Notes under the pieces: model-generated
Seen by the model: only the letters and a program-made list of their open reading frames with translations
Databases searched by the model: none
What the model was told of the DNA's origin: nothing
Assembly (NCBI GenBank): GCA_964624075.1
Contig: CAZUWH010000021.1
Location: 1 to 45,764, forward strand
Reading direction: 5' to 3'
DNA: 45,764 nt
Source of the DNA: CAZUWH01 sp964624075
GTDB taxonomy: Bacteria; Pseudomonadota; Alphaproteobacteria; Rhodospirillales; Rhodospirillaceae
Position numbers and translations under genes: made by a program
Part shown: piece after piece, positions 8,534-17,692 of the stretch
Numbering within the stretch: position 1 is the first letter of the stretch
Layout: every line of letters starts with the position of its first letter

Positions 8534-9530
8534 ATGGCGAAGGTAGACATCAGTGACTTTCTAGCCGCACGGGCCAGACTATTCAAGAACTTTCCCGCGG
8601 GACGTTTACATCAATTGGCCGAGCAGGCCTAGGTGCGCACCTTCGAACCCAACAAAGCTATTCTCGAGTTCGGTGAGGAAAACAGGATCCTTGGCGCACT
8701 GATGGAGGGGCAGGCGATTGTTGCCGTCACCGATGACGGAGGCACGGGCATCGTCTGGCGGAATTGAATCAAGGCGATTTTTTCGGTGAAATGTCGCTGA
8801 TGACGGGTGACAAGGCATGTGCCGACGTCATCGCCATCAGTCGCTGCACGGCAATCACCATCGGCGAGGAAGCCTTTTGCCGCCTGGTGACCACCCGCCC
8901 GTTGTCCGAACCCTGGCGGAATTCATCTCCGAACGGGCTAGGCAGCAGGCAACCATGCGGGGGACCTTTCGTCAAGGCGAGGATCCTTACGGTTTCAAGC
9001 TGCGTACCGATTCGCCAGTCCAGCTTCTAGTGCTGAGTTGCGGATCTTCGTCGCTGAAATACAACTTCTATGACACGAGATATGAAATCCATTCCATTCA
9101 TGGCGTGATCGAAAACGTCGGCGAAGAAGGAACCTGTCTCCATCAGGTCAGTGCACTGAGCGAGAAGGTGGAGAACCTGCCGCGTGGGCGATCACGCCAG
9201 CGCTTTCGAGGCCATGGTGGCCGCCCTAACGGGGGTAGAAGGACCGCTGACTTCGTCAGGGGAGTGGTGGCTGTCGGCCATCGGGTGGCGGCATGGTGGC
9301 GAACGGTTCCACCACGCTGTTCCCATTGACGATGCCATCGAGGCCGAAATCGAACGACTCTCTCTTCTCGCCCCTTTATACACAATCCGCTTAACCTGGC
9401 TGGCATCCGGGCGGCCCGCCGGTTGTTTCTCCATGCCCAGCATGTGGCGGTGTTCGATACCTCGTTCCACCAGACCCTGTCGCCGTATGCCTATCTATAT
9501 GGTCTGCCTTATGAATATGCTAAGAAGCGC
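8534..9530 (+). pseudogene. Cyclic-nucleotide-binding domain/acetate kinase fusion, decayed and truncated
   Basis: From ATG 8534 (GAAGGAAACGG upstream) the frame starts a cNMP-binding domain (DFLAARARLFKNFP), then meets TAG at about 8630. The domain continues in shifted frames (FGEENRILGALMEGQ, LNQGDFFGEMSLMTGDKAC). An acetate kinase N-terminus follows: LLVLSCGSSSLKYNFYDT near 9020 and GGERFHHAVPIDDAI near 9300. It ends with HVAVFDTSFHQT and YLYGLPYEYAKK near 9510, in yet another frame. The kinase's whole C-terminal half (ATPase domain 2, after the HGTSH region) is gone, joined directly to pduL at about 9530. Cyclic-nucleotide-gated acetate kinases occur in some Alphaproteobacteria. At least four disruptions and a deletion mean it is not functional. 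Confidence 0.85.
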
Positions 9531-10186
9531 ATGATCGCGCGCGAGATCCTGCGCATCCTTGAACGCAGCTTTATCAGCAGCCTGATCAAGAAGCCGGATC
9601 AGCCGGCGGTGCCGATCGAGGCCTCGGCGCACCATGTCCACTTATGCCAGGAACATGTCGAGATCCTCTTCGGCCCCGGTCATGCCCTGACCCCGCAGGG
9701 CAGCCCGTCCCAGCTTGGTCAGTATGCCTGCGTCGAGAGACCGTCAATCTGATTGGCCCCAAGGGGCGGGTGGACAATGTACGGGTGCTGGGGCCGCCCC
9801 GCCAGGAAACCAAGGTCGAAGCCGCCATGACCGAGCAGTTCAGACTCGGCATTCATCCCCCCATTCACGAATCGGGTGACCTGCGCAACACACCGGGGGT
9901 CACCCTGGAGGGTACTGCGGGACAGGCCAGCATTGCATACGGTGTCATCTGTGCCCAGCGTCACATTCACATGTCACCAGCCGATGCCCTGCGCTTTGGG
10001 TTGCGTGACCGCTATGTCGTGCAGATCAAGGTGGGGGGCGATCGTGAACTAGTCTTTGGCGATGTGCTGATGCGGGTACATCCCGACTATCGTCTGGCCA
10101 TGCATATCGACACCGATAAAGCCAACACGACTAACATCGTCACCGGCACTTTGGGAACCATCGCCAAAATCCAGAGCCGGGCCTGA
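9531..10186 (+). pseudogene. pduL: Phosphate acyltransferase PduL, one 2-base frameshift
   Basis: PduL (PTAC family) transfers acyl groups between CoA and phosphate (acetyl- or propanoyl-phosphate). The first part reads IEASAHHVHLCQEHVEILFG, carrying the first His motif. The frame shifts near 9735 in CGTCGAGAGACCGTC and continues as ETVNLIGPKGRVDNVRVLGP, then CAQRHIHMSPADA (second His motif) and FGDVLMRVHPDYRLAMHIDTD to the stop at 10186. Removing one GA from the GAGAGA run would restore a complete, well-conserved protein. It is therefore either a very recent pseudogene or a sequence error. The start is unclear because the upstream acetate kinase is fused in frame. Acetate kinase plus PduL would have formed an acetyl-CoA to acetate ATP-yielding route. 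Confidence 0.85.
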
Positions 10187-10528
10187 TATCTTTGGTCCTT
10201 GATCATGGCCTCCCCCAGGCGCCAGCGGGCCGCGTCCACGGCCCTTGGCTTTTGCACCATGCGGTGGCCGCGTCGCGGCGGTGGGCATTTGAGTGGGTGT
10301 CACGCGTGACACGCGTTGGCATAACGGGATGTTTCGTCACTACCCATAACAAATCCTTCCCCTTGGGTCGGAGGAGGAGGTCGATTTTCTGCAGGAAACA
10401 GAAGCCGTTACGATGTTTCCTCTTCACCCGGCCGTTCCGGGATTGCGATCAGGAATCGTCCTGTCCAACACTGTCCGTGGCTGGGGTTACCATGAGGCCG
10501 TACGGCAATCGACAGGGGGGGAAGCACA
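10187..10528. other. Intergenic region with palindrome
   Basis: About 340 bases between pduL and the cupin gene. The only structure is the 16-base palindrome at 10297-10312. No gene is recognised. Confidence 0.4.
10297..10312. promoter_or_regulatory. Perfect 16-base palindrome (possible operator)
   Basis: GTGTCACGCGTGACAC reads the same on both strands. It lies about 215 bases upstream of the cupin gene. Such a symmetric site suits a dimeric regulator, but no regulator is identified and the distance is long. Confidence 0.3.
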
Positions 10529-10795
10529 GTGACCAAGATCAAAATCGAAAAGCCGACCGCAGAACAAGTCGCCATCATGGTCCATGAACCGACCTGGTCG
10601 GCTGGAGAAAGTATGTTCGACTGGGAATACGACAGTGCGGAGACCTGCTATATCGTCAAAGGTGATATTCGTGTCACCACCCCGGAAGGAGAGGTCGTCA
10701 CCATTGGACCGGGAGACCTCGTCACCTTTCCGAAGGGACTACGCTGCCAGTGGGAGATTCGCGCGCCTGTCCTCAAGCACTACCGCTTCAACTGA
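10529..10795 (+). CDS. Small cupin (cupin_3/DUF861 type)
   Basis: 88 residues starting at GTG 10529, with GGGGGG 7-12 bases upstream. The whole protein is one small cupin barrel of the DUF861/EutQ-like group: FDWEYDSAETCYIVKGDI (motif 1, with CYIVKG in place of the usual VLEG), TPEGEVVTIGPGDLVTFPKG (motif 2), and a CQWEIRAPVLKHYRF C-terminus. Members are single-domain proteins of mostly unknown function, some with metal or ligand binding. The frame is intact. Neighbours are a dead pduL and a dead penicillin acylase, so context does not help. Confidence 0.85.
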   Translation: MTKIKIEKPTAEQVAIMVHEPTWSAGESMFDWEYDSAETCYIVKGDIRVTTPEGEVVTIGPGDLVTFPKGLRCQWEIRAPVLKHYRFN

Positions 10796-10825
10796 TCCTC
10801 GGGAACCGGGTACCAGGATGAGTCG

Positions 10826-11283
10826 TTTCTCCCCCTCACCGGCCAGGGGGGAAAGTACGCCGTCCCACCAGACAGGCCCATGACGGGTAGCCCGCACGGT
10901 CAGGGGTACCGGCGGGGCCCAACGTATGGAAATGATTTCCGCACGCGTGCGGAACGGCAGAGGGCCCTCCGGACCGGCATAGTACGAGTCGCCTGCGGCA
11001 CGCTCGATGAATATGTCCTGCGTATCGGCATGGGTGGCGGATCAGACCCCAGGCCACTCGACCATTGTGACCGAGAACGTAGAACGGCACGCCTGGTACC
11101 GTGGCACCTGCCAGAGTGAGGGTCAGCGTTTCGATCCGGACCAGGTACCATTGACAGGAGACCGGATGAGGGGGGCAGTGAGCGGTACAGCAGCCACCCT
11201 CCGATCCCGGCGACCCCCCTACCAGCACACCCAGAAAAACCACCCCGGCTACTGCCCCGGGCTAGCCGTCGTCGCCATCGCAC
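10826..11283 (-). pseudogene. Penicillin acylase family protein, remnant
   Basis: On the minus strand a basic N-terminus and a hydrophobic segment (GVVFLGVLVGG/GGWLLYRSLPP) resemble the signal anchor of large penicillin-acylase family proteins. The reading then jumps to LTLAGATVPGVPFYVLGHNGRVAWGL, which matches the conserved GHNG.IAWG motif of the beta chain. It continues through DIFIER-like and FRTRVEIISI segments to TVRATRHGPVWWDG. Roughly 200 residues between the anchor and GATVPG are missing, and at least four frame changes are needed. Only a few hundred bases of an ~800-residue gene are left. Confidence 0.72.
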
Positions 11284-11417
11284 TGTGTACCGCCTTTGCA
11301 CGGGTCCTCCGGGGTCATCCGCATGGACCGGTTTTCTTTATCACATCAGAGCAGCCGAATGAAGGGACACGCCCGGCGCAATCGGGCAAGGGAAGCGCCC
11401 TCCCCTCCCCCGCGTGA

Positions 11418-11990
11418 TCAGGCGATGGTCTCGACGGAGCCGTCCAGGGCCATCAAATACAATTCCACCTCCAGCACAGGGTGTTTTTCCTTGATGGCCA
11501 TTCCGAGTCTGCCCATCTGTTCCGCGTGCATCGCCCGTTCCGCGTCTCCGGTCAGGTCCTTGCCAAGGAGGACCTGGTAGGCACCGCAGTCACGGTGGTC
11601 AAGCACAATCACCTTCCTGATATGGTGGAGCTTGATGGCGACATCGAGATGCGTCCAGAAAGTCTGACCCCAGTTCGGGAACTTGTCGGTGACGGCACCG
11701 AGAGAGGCGCCGGCCAGCACGACGTGATCGTATCGGTTTGTCAACTGCCGCCCGCCCATGTAGCGCACGATGTCATCGACAAGCCGGTAATCCATGCAGC
11801 TGAGGAGCAGCGCCTCGGCATGGCCGCTAGCCCCGGCATCCGCCCACGGGAGAATGGTACCGACAATCGTGGCCCCCGCCCCCAGTAACGTCAGCCTGAG
11901 GGCCCCGCGGCGGGAGAGGATGCCGCCCTCATTTGTCACCCCATAGTCATGCCCGCCTAGGCACTGACAACCGAACCCCTTATGACTCAT
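11418..11990 (-). CDS. Exported beta-carbonic anhydrase-like protein
   Basis: 190 residues from ATG 11990 (GGGAAGG just upstream); an earlier in-frame ATG at 12026 has a poorer ribosome site. A twin-arginine-type signal (SRRGALRLTLLGAGATIVG) precedes the catalytic core. The core has LLSCMDYRLVDD (Cys and Asp-Arg of the beta-carbonic anhydrase C-x-D-x-R motif) and VLDHRDCGAYQVL (the His-x-x-Cys zinc motif). This pattern belongs to the periplasmic or lumenal subgroup of beta-class carbonic anhydrase-like proteins. The likely reaction is reversible CO2 hydration with zinc. Export before folding, suggested by the Tat-like signal, fits a metalloprotein. The gene is intact and stands alone. Confidence 0.82.
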   Translation of the reverse strand: MSHKGFGCQCLGGHDYGVTNEGGILSRRGALRLTLLGAGATIVGTILPWADAGASGHAEALLLSCMDYRLVDDIVRYMGGRQLTNRYDHVVLAGASLGAVTDKFPNWGQTFWTHLDVAIKLHHIRKVIVLDHRDCGAYQVLLGKDLTGDAERAMHAEQMGRLGMAIKEKHPVLEVELYLMALDGSVETIA

Positions 11991-12130
11991 AAGGGCCTTC
12001 CCTGTTTTCCACCGTTCCTGCGACATGGCCCTCTGCCCCCGCGGTCAATTGATTGATGAATCCCCCTGCGCCTTGATCATGACCGTTCAAGGCGCTTCAC
12101 GCAGCACCTTGCAGCAATCAAAGGTTATAT

Positions 12131-12145
12131 TGGCTCATTGAGCCA
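12131..12145. promoter_or_regulatory. 15-base inverted repeat upstream of carbonic anhydrase
   Basis: TGGCTCATTGAGCCA is a perfect inverted repeat around one base, about 105-140 bases upstream of the carbonic anhydrase starts. It could be an operator. The rest of the 250 bases between this gene and the DUF1640 remnant shows nothing else. Confidence 0.3.
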
Positions 12146-12274
12146 CCGAGGTTGCGCTGATACTGAAGGAGGGCAGCTTTTCGATGCCACCGGCCCTATT
12201 TTGCGGGTCTTGTGAGAGGATTTGATTGTCTGCTTCACGCCCGGCTCCCCGGCGTAACCCCGGATCGGTGCACT

Positions 12275-12577
12275 TTACAGGAACATGACCAGTGTGGCAA
12301 CGGCGCTCCCCGCCACCGCCAGCATGGTGCCCAGTTTGATCGTCAGGCGCAGCTCCGTCCCGCGCATTTCCGCCCGCATGGCAACGACCTCAGCCATCAG
12401 GCCGCTGTTTCGATTCGCGTACGGCCTCGCGCATTTCGCGCTTCTGGTGGCAAGGCCGGAACTGCCTGCGGCTTCCCGGATGGCCTGCGTGACTGCATCG
12501 GCCTATTGTTCGCTGAAGCCGCCTTCGCGCAGACGATGGGCAAATTGCAGGGTGTCAAAGGCAACGGCCAGAACCAT
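12275..12577 (-). pseudogene. DUF1640 (CCDC90-like) coiled-coil membrane protein, decayed
   Basis: Minus-strand reading from ATG 12577: AVAFDTLQFAHRLREGGFSEQ, then TAG, then ADAVTQAIREA, a scrambled middle, and MAEVVAMRAEMRGTELRLTIKLGTMLAVAGSAVATLVMFL to TAA. The N-terminal FDT..FA.RL..GGF motif, the coiled coil and the C-terminal membrane helix are the standard DUF1640 layout (about 100 residues). The middle frame is shifted and restored: an alternative frame reads REMREAVRES, which is the expected coiled coil. One nonsense codon plus a compensated frameshift indicate a dead gene. These proteins are often found in multiple copies in Rhodospirillales. Confidence 0.75.
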
Positions 12578-12868
12578 GGCGGGCTCCTCCCCACTCCTCT
12601 ACGACAGCATGGGAGCGAGGCACAGAGGAGTCAACGGGACTTTAACACCCATATTCCCGGGTTAACCTCAGCTCCGGGACCCTTGAAATCCTGGGCTTTC
12701 CACGACACCTCTCCTCAAAGATTCTCCGGAAAATTTCCGGGGGTCCCTTGTCAGCATTGGCGGGCGAGGTGTCCGTGTTCCAGGAGTCAGCCCGACAGAA
12801 AAACCGCCCTGGTTTGCAAAAGCGCTTCGCCCCGGGGAGATTTCCTTTTGACAGGCACGGGAAGACGC

Positions 12869-13890
12869 ATGAACAGTCGTATTCCTTTAAAACAGCTCGT
12901 GGCCCAAATCCCCAAGACCGAACTGCATGTTCATCTGGAAGGATCCATGTCCGCCGCCGATGTCATGCTTGCGTTGGGGGAGAAGAATGGCCTTTCCCTG
13001 CCGTTCGGGGACGAGAAAACGTTTCTGGATCTTTGCCGTCTTTCTCCAGCCGGGAACTTTAGCAGGCTTTACCGGATTCTAAGCGGCTGCATCAGGGAAC
13101 CAGCGGATTTCGAACACCTTGCTTTCAAATTTGCCCGGCGCATGCACGCAAATAATATTGTCTATGCGGAAGTGACCTGGACACCCCAGCATCACCTGCA
13201 CAAGGGATACCCTTTCGAGAACTGGCTTGATGCCGTAAATGTCGGTAGGCAACGTGGCAAGGAACAGTTCGGTGGCGAAATGCGTTGGATCCTGGATATC
13301 CTGCGGGACGATCCGGAGGAGATGATGCAGGTTCAGGCCTTCGCGCATCCAGCCGCTATGCCCGGGACAATGGTGTCGTCGCCCTGGGGCTTGGCGGCAT
13401 CGGGAAAGGGGATCCGCCTAGTCTATTCACCCGAGCCTTCGCTGCGGCACGGCAAAGCAGACTTACCGTCGTGCCTCACGCCGAAGAGCACGCAGGTTCC
13501 GAGGCCGTCTGGGCCGCCCTGGAGGACCTCAAGGCTGCACAGATTGGGCACGGTAACAGAAGCGCGGAAGATGATCTGCTGATCAAACGATTAGCTGGGA
13601 CGGATATCGCTTTGGAACTGTGCCTGTCCAGCAACGTTCATCTTGGTGTCTATCCGACCTACAGGGATCACCCGATCCAGAAATTTGTTGATCAGGGAGT
13701 CACGGTCACATTAAACGCGGACGATCATGGCATATTCGGTTCATCCCTGAACACGGAATACGAGATATCTGTTCTTCAGTGTGGCCTGACCGTCGCCCAA
13801 TTGATCGGGTGCGCGCGGAATGCCCACAGGGCTCCCCTTGCAGAGCCTGCCTTGAAAGAAAGATTCCTCCAGGTGTTCGATAGGACGATT
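12869..13890 (+). pseudogene. add: Adenosine/adenine deaminase, frameshifted
   Basis: From ATG 12869 the protein begins with KTELHVHLEGSM (the metal-binding HxH motif), then FARRMHANNIVYAEVTWTP and a frame intact to about 13345 (MMQVQAF). The remainder lies in another frame: RYARDNGVVALGLGG, VVPHAEEHAG (usual HAGE), AQIGHGNR, ELCLSSNVHLGVY and TLNADDHGIFGSSLNTEY, ending near 13890 after FLQVFD. It would deaminate adenosine or adenine to inosine or hypoxanthine. All active-site motifs survive and a single one-base change near 13350 accounts for the break, so the loss is recent or the base call is wrong. The second frame has no stop until 14337, inside the next gene, because the natural stop region has been replaced by a dispersed repeat. 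Confidence 0.85.
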
Positions 13891-14048
13891 CCTACCCTGG
13901 TTTCCAGTCAACCCCAAACGTGCCCCGCATCCCGCCCAGTCCAGGCGCAGACAGGAAGACCCGTGCCCCCAGAAACTTTTCAGAAAGCGCAGCACACACT
14001 CCAGACCGTCAAAGATGCACGCATGCGAGTACCTCGCGTTATTTACAC

Positions 14049-14106
14049 TTCGTCATTCCCGCGCAAGCCTATCCTCGTGCAGGCACGACGATTTTTCAAG
14101 GGGTCC
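14049..14106 (+). repeat. Dispersed repeat A, copy 1
   Basis: Begins TTCGTCATTCCCGCG and ends TTTCAAGGGGTCC. The same two ends, in reverse orientation, bound the element at 20158-20222. Length is about 58 bases here and 65 there, with a diverged middle. It lies at the 3' end of the broken deaminase gene. Confidence 0.7.
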
Positions 14107-14140
14107 AGCGGTAGCGCACGTAAAGGCAGAGGGGATGATC

Positions 14141-14932
14141 ATGATCGTGAATGTGAATGGGACCTTGCAAACGGCAGCGCTGGCACGGATCGACCCGACC
14201 GACCGCGGCTTCACGCTGGGCGATGGCCTGTTCGAGACCATGGTTGCCCGTGCAGGCCAGATTCTGCATCTGTCTGCGCATCTGGACCGCCTGCGGGTGG
14301 GAGTGCAGATTTTGAGGCTGCCGTTCCGCGTGAATGATGCCGAACTGAATGAACGTCTGCGCATCACTCTTCTTGCCAATGGACTCTCTGCTGGCGTGCT
14401 GCGTCTTACCCTTACCCGTGGACCAGCTGGCCGCGGGTTGATGCCGTCTGCCAACCGGACGCCGACGGTGCTGATCACGGCCACGCCTTTGCCATCCCCC
14501 CCTCAACCCGTCCGGGCCGTGATTGCAACTATTACACGCCGCAACCAGCATTCTCCTTTGAGCCGTATCAAAAGCCTGAATGCCCTTGACAATGTTCTGG
14601 CGCGCCAGGAAGCCGATGACCGCGGGGCAGGGGAGGCCGTGCTCTTGAACACTGCTGGACGACTCGCCGAAACCACCATCGCTAACATATTTTTAGTTGT
14701 GTCAGGAACCGTGCTGACCCCACCGGTGGCCGATGGCGCGCTTCCTGGTGTCATGCGGGCTGACGTCATGGCTCGGCTGGGTGCGATCGAGGCTCCCCTT
14801 ATGCCCGCTGATCTGTTCCGGGCGACAGAGATCCTTCTGACCAATACACTCAGCGTGCGGCCGCTGATCGCAGTAGACGACCAGCCGGTGGGAGGGGCGA
14901 CACAGGTACAGAGTACACTTGCACACAGCTGA
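14141..14932 (+). CDS. pabC: Class IV aminotransferase (aminodeoxychorismate lyase / branched-chain type)
   Basis: 263 residues. PLP enzyme of fold type IV. The start ATG 14141 (or 14135) follows GAGGGG at good distance. Conserved points: RGFTLGDGLFETM near residues 22-34, HLDRLRVGVQIL, the catalytic lysine in RIKSLNALDNVLARQEA (about 140), AVLLNTAGRLAETTIANIFLV (Glu-Thr near 173) and LPGVMRADVM. This pattern fits 4-amino-4-deoxychorismate lyase (folate pathway) or a D-amino-acid/branched-chain aminotransferase, and sequence alone does not decide. Folate context is suggestive since purU is 4 kb away. The frame is intact, in contrast with both flanking genes. Confidence 0.85.
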   Translation: MIVNVNGTLQTAALARIDPTDRGFTLGDGLFETMVARAGQILHLSAHLDRLRVGVQILRLPFRVNDAELNERLRITLLANGLSAGVLRLTLTRGPAGRGLMPSANRTPTVLITATPLPSPPQPVRAVIATITRRNQHSPLSRIKSLNALDNVLARQEADDRGAGEAVLLNTAGRLAETTIANIFLVVSGTVLTPPVADGALPGVMRADVMARLGAIEAPLMPADLFRATEILLTNTLSVRPLIAVDDQPVGGATQVQSTLAHS

Positions 14933-15179
14933 TTCACTACAATCGAAGCGGCAGGAGACAGGATGCCTCGTCATGTCCGGTTCCTCTGAACGAATCCTCG
15001 ATAGAAACATTCTATTATTGATTTACAATCCAGCGCCTTGCATGTCACCATGGTTTGTGCCGTATTCGCGCCAGAATTATCATGACGGAATCGAGGTGTG
15101 TGCCCGTGTTGCCTCTTGTGGCGCTATTCTTTTGCATGGTTGTATCTTTTTCGGTTCTTTCCCTGCTTGTCAGGACAAG

Positions 15180-16440
15180 GTGTAGAATGCAGCATCAGTC
15201 TCGTAGAAAGTGAATTGTCCGTTGCGCTGGCAACGGGGATGATGATCCTCCTGACGGTCCTGCTGGCCTGGCAACGACGGTGCATCCTGGCAAGCCATGC
15301 CATTTTGGAATCGACCCTGCGCGCCCGCATGTGTGAAGCGGAAGAGCGTGCAGACGAAGCCAGCGGGGCGCGGCACAGGACGGAAGCAGCGGAGTTGCAG
15401 ACACGTCTTCTGGCTATCGAAGTTCAACGCCATGCCGACAACCTGGCTGCCCTGGCTACAGAACTCCAGCGGCCAAGAAAGATGCCGAACGGGCCAACGC
15501 GGCCAAGGGATGCTTTTTCGCCATTGCCAGCCACGATCTGCGCCAGCCGGTACAATCCCTTTTGCTGTTCAGTACCGTCCTGGGCACCAGACTGGCTGGC
15601 CACTCGGTGCAATCAGTACTAGAATCGATCTAGACCGCCATCGAATCCTTGCGTAATCTGCTCGAAGCCCTCCTCGATATGTCCAGATTGGAATCTGAGC
15701 TCATCTGCCTCCGACCTGTCTCGGTAGCCGTGCAGGATCTGTTGCAGCGCCTGGCTGCTGAATATGGACCGCGCGCCCGGGCGGCTAGCCTATCGTTGTA
15801 GACAGTGCAAATATCGGCAATGACGGTTACCGATCCAGCCCTTCTTGAAAGGCGTGTTGCGCAATCTGCTGGAGAATGCTCTACGCTATACCCGGCGCGG
15901 CGGCGTGGTGATGGGGCAGCGCAATGGCTTGCGCATCGATGTGGTTGACAGTGGAATCGGTATTGCTGCTGCTGAACAGGCAGCGATTTTCGAGGCGTTC
16001 TATCAGGTTGATCATCCCGGTCGAACCCGTGGCCTCGACCTGGGTCTCGGACTGTCCATCGTGCAACGTCTGGCGCATCTGCTGTCGGCAACCGTGTCGG
16101 TTGCATCTGTGCCAGGGCGGGGGTCACGTTTCTCGGTCGAACTGTCTTTCCGGCAGTAGGAAGGCAGCCCACGGCCCAGATCCTGTCCTGCCGTGTGCTG
16201 ATCATCGAAGACGATGCCCTGGTGCGGACGGACCTGGGGCTCTTCCTGTCGGAATGGGGGCTCGCGGTTATCGAAGCAGCCTCCCAGGCCGAAGCCGTGA
16301 CCAGCCTGATCCAAATCAGCCAGCGGCCGGACATCATCATCGCTGACTACCAGCTCGTGGGCAGGAAAACCGGACTAGATGTTGTGGCAGCCGTCACGGC
16401 CGTGACCGGACCACCCCGGCATACCTTCGTTTTTATGGGG
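15180..16440 (+). pseudogene. Hybrid sensor histidine kinase, decayed
   Basis: A hydrophobic helix (ATGMMILLTVLLAW) and a coiled coil lead to the H-box FFAIASHDLRQPVQS near 15520. In following frames come LRNLLEALLDMSRLE, two TAG stops (about 15632 and 15801), the N-box LLENALRYTRRGG, DSGIGIAAAEQAAIF, LDLGLGLSIVQRLAHLL and a G2 end SVPGRGSRFSVEL to 16159. A receiver domain starts at about 16195 (VLIIEDDALVRTD ... DIIIADYQLVG) and is truncated. This is the layout of hybrid kinases with SHDLRQP-type H-boxes. Frame changes and stops are spread over the full length. The start is not identifiable. The loss removes an environmental sensing pathway. Confidence 0.85.
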
Positions 16441-16643
16441 GGCCCGCTCCCTCGGGGAAGACAGGGTTGGGGGGCGGAGCCTGCCAAGGCGACCTGGAAT
16501 AAAGTCCATACTGAGAATTGCTGCATGATCCGTGGCAGCCTTGATCAGGGTGTCCGTCCGCTATAAACTTGTCCGCCTGATCAAGGGCGGGGGAGCTGAT
16601 GAGGCACGGCGGCTGGTAATGGTTTCGAGAGTTTCGAAAGACG

Positions 16644-17190
16644 GTGAGAGCCGTGTTGGGCGTCGTGCTCATGGCGGCGGGCTTGGGGCCTGTCGGACAG
16701 GTCTAGGCGGGTACGGTCATCGCTGCTGCCGCCGATCTCTAGTTTGCCCTGGCTGAAATGGCGGAAAAATTCAGGATTGATACAGGCGAGACGGTGGGCC
16801 TGTCTTTCGGGGCGTCAGGCAATCTCGCCCGCCAGATCCGTGAGGGTGCCCCGTTCGAACTGTTCCTGTCGGCAGACGAAACATACGCCCTAGCCTTGGC
16901 GTAGGAAGGTTTTACGCGCGACGAGGGCGCTCTGTATGCCATCGGGCGGATCGTTCTCGCCCTGCCGCACGGTTTACCCCTCGCGCCGGGCGGCTCGCTC
17001 GCTGACCTGGGGGCTGCTCTTCCGGAAGGGCGACTGGCGCGATTTGCCATTGCCAACCCCGTCATGCCCCTTACGGCAAAGGGGTAAGAGGAAGTTCTGC
17101 GCCATGTTGGCCTGTAGGAACACATCACGCCGCATCTGATTCTGGGCGAAAATGTCGCTCAGGCGGCGCAGTTTGCCGTGTCCGGTTCGT
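16644..17190 (+). pseudogene. modA: Molybdate ABC transporter substrate-binding protein, decayed
   Basis: From GTG 16644 a signal-like N-terminus (AVLGVVLMAAGLG) is followed by TAG, then GTVIAAAADL, TAG, and FALAEMAEKFRIDTGETV. LSFGASGNLARQIREGAPFELFLSADE comes next (Ser-Ala-Asp as in ModA), then EGFTRDEGALYAIGRIVLA, FAIANPVMPL and LILGENVAQAAQFAVSG. Order and motifs match ModA, the periplasmic molybdate binder. Four TAG and one TAA codons interrupt one continuous frame, and the end is cut. No modB or modC follows. Loss of molybdate uptake would limit molybdenum enzymes. Confidence 0.85.
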
Positions 17191-17485
17191 TAGAATCGTC
17201 TTTGCCATTCGTGTTGTCCTGCATCATGAAACATGAGTCGGCAAAGTCTCTTTACATGATGTTTGTTCGTGTATGATGTTAAAAATAGGCGTATATGTCA
17301 AACACAACATACGTTGTGATCGATCGTTCAGACTTGATTGCTATCTTTGATAGCAACAGGCTGGCGATCTGCCGCTGTCTAGGCGGGGACGCCACAGGCA
17401 TCACGGCCATCTAGCAGGGATATTCCCTCTCTTCACACTATTTGGCCTCTCCATTGTAAGGGATATATCCCTATAAGGGTAAATC
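17191..17485. other. Non-coding stretch after modA remnant
   Basis: About 300 relatively AT-rich bases with an inverted TATATG/CATACG pair near 17292-17315 and the palindrome cluster at 17414-17480. No gene is seen before the small frame at 17486. Confidence 0.35.
17414..17480. promoter_or_regulatory. Cluster of AGGGATAT-type palindromes
   Basis: Three related symmetric sites occur in 67 bases: AGGGATATTCCCT near 17415, AGGGATATATCCCT at 17459-17472 (perfect 14-base palindrome), and CCCTATAAGGG overlapping its end. They lie directly upstream of the small frame at 17486. A repeated symmetric word suggests binding of a dimeric regulator, but which one is unknown. Confidence 0.4.
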
Positions 17486-17644
17486 ATGTCTTACGCTCAC
17501 GGTAAAGAGGTGGCGCACCGCATGGCGCAAAAGCCAGAGGCCGCGGAGGCGGCCCGCCGGTGCCTGGGGGAGGTCACGATCAAGGCTCACAGGTATCAGT
17601 CCGTTTCTGGAATCCGCAACAGAACGCCTCGCAATGGCGATTGA
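17486..17644 (+). CDS. Small hypothetical protein (52 aa)
   Basis: Starts MSYAHGKEVAHRMAQ and contains an Ala/Glu-rich helix (PEAAEAARRCLGEV); the last 20 residues look unstructured. ATG 17486 has AAGGG about 8 bases upstream and a palindrome cluster further up. No family is recognised. The second half may be run-through into non-coding DNA after a truncation, so this could be a real small gene or the 5' stub of a lost one. Confidence 0.35.
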   Translation: MSYAHGKEVAHRMAQKPEAAEAARRCLGEVTIKAHRYQSVSGIRNRTPRNGD

Positions 17645-17663
17645 TTTCTAAGAGCAGACTGCA

Positions 17664-17692
17664 CAAAGAAAAAGGCCAGGCTTGCCTGGCCC
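17664..17692 (-). terminator. Rho-independent terminator on minus strand
   Basis: GGCCAGGC and GCCTGGCC form a perfect 8-bp stem (17674-17691) with a 2-base loop. On the minus strand it is followed by TTTTTCTTT. It lies downstream of the minus-strand Crp/Fnr remnant, so it probably served that gene. Confidence 0.7.

Noticed and set aside
12212..12868. A long N-terminal extension of adenosine deaminase
   Set aside because: The frame is open from 12212, but this part overlaps the DUF1640 remnant on the other strand and has no deaminase features. The family begins at ATG 12869.
17290..17316. ModE-type operator near modA
   Set aside because: TATATG/CATACG pair lies downstream, not upstream, of the modA remnant and does not match the known operator well.
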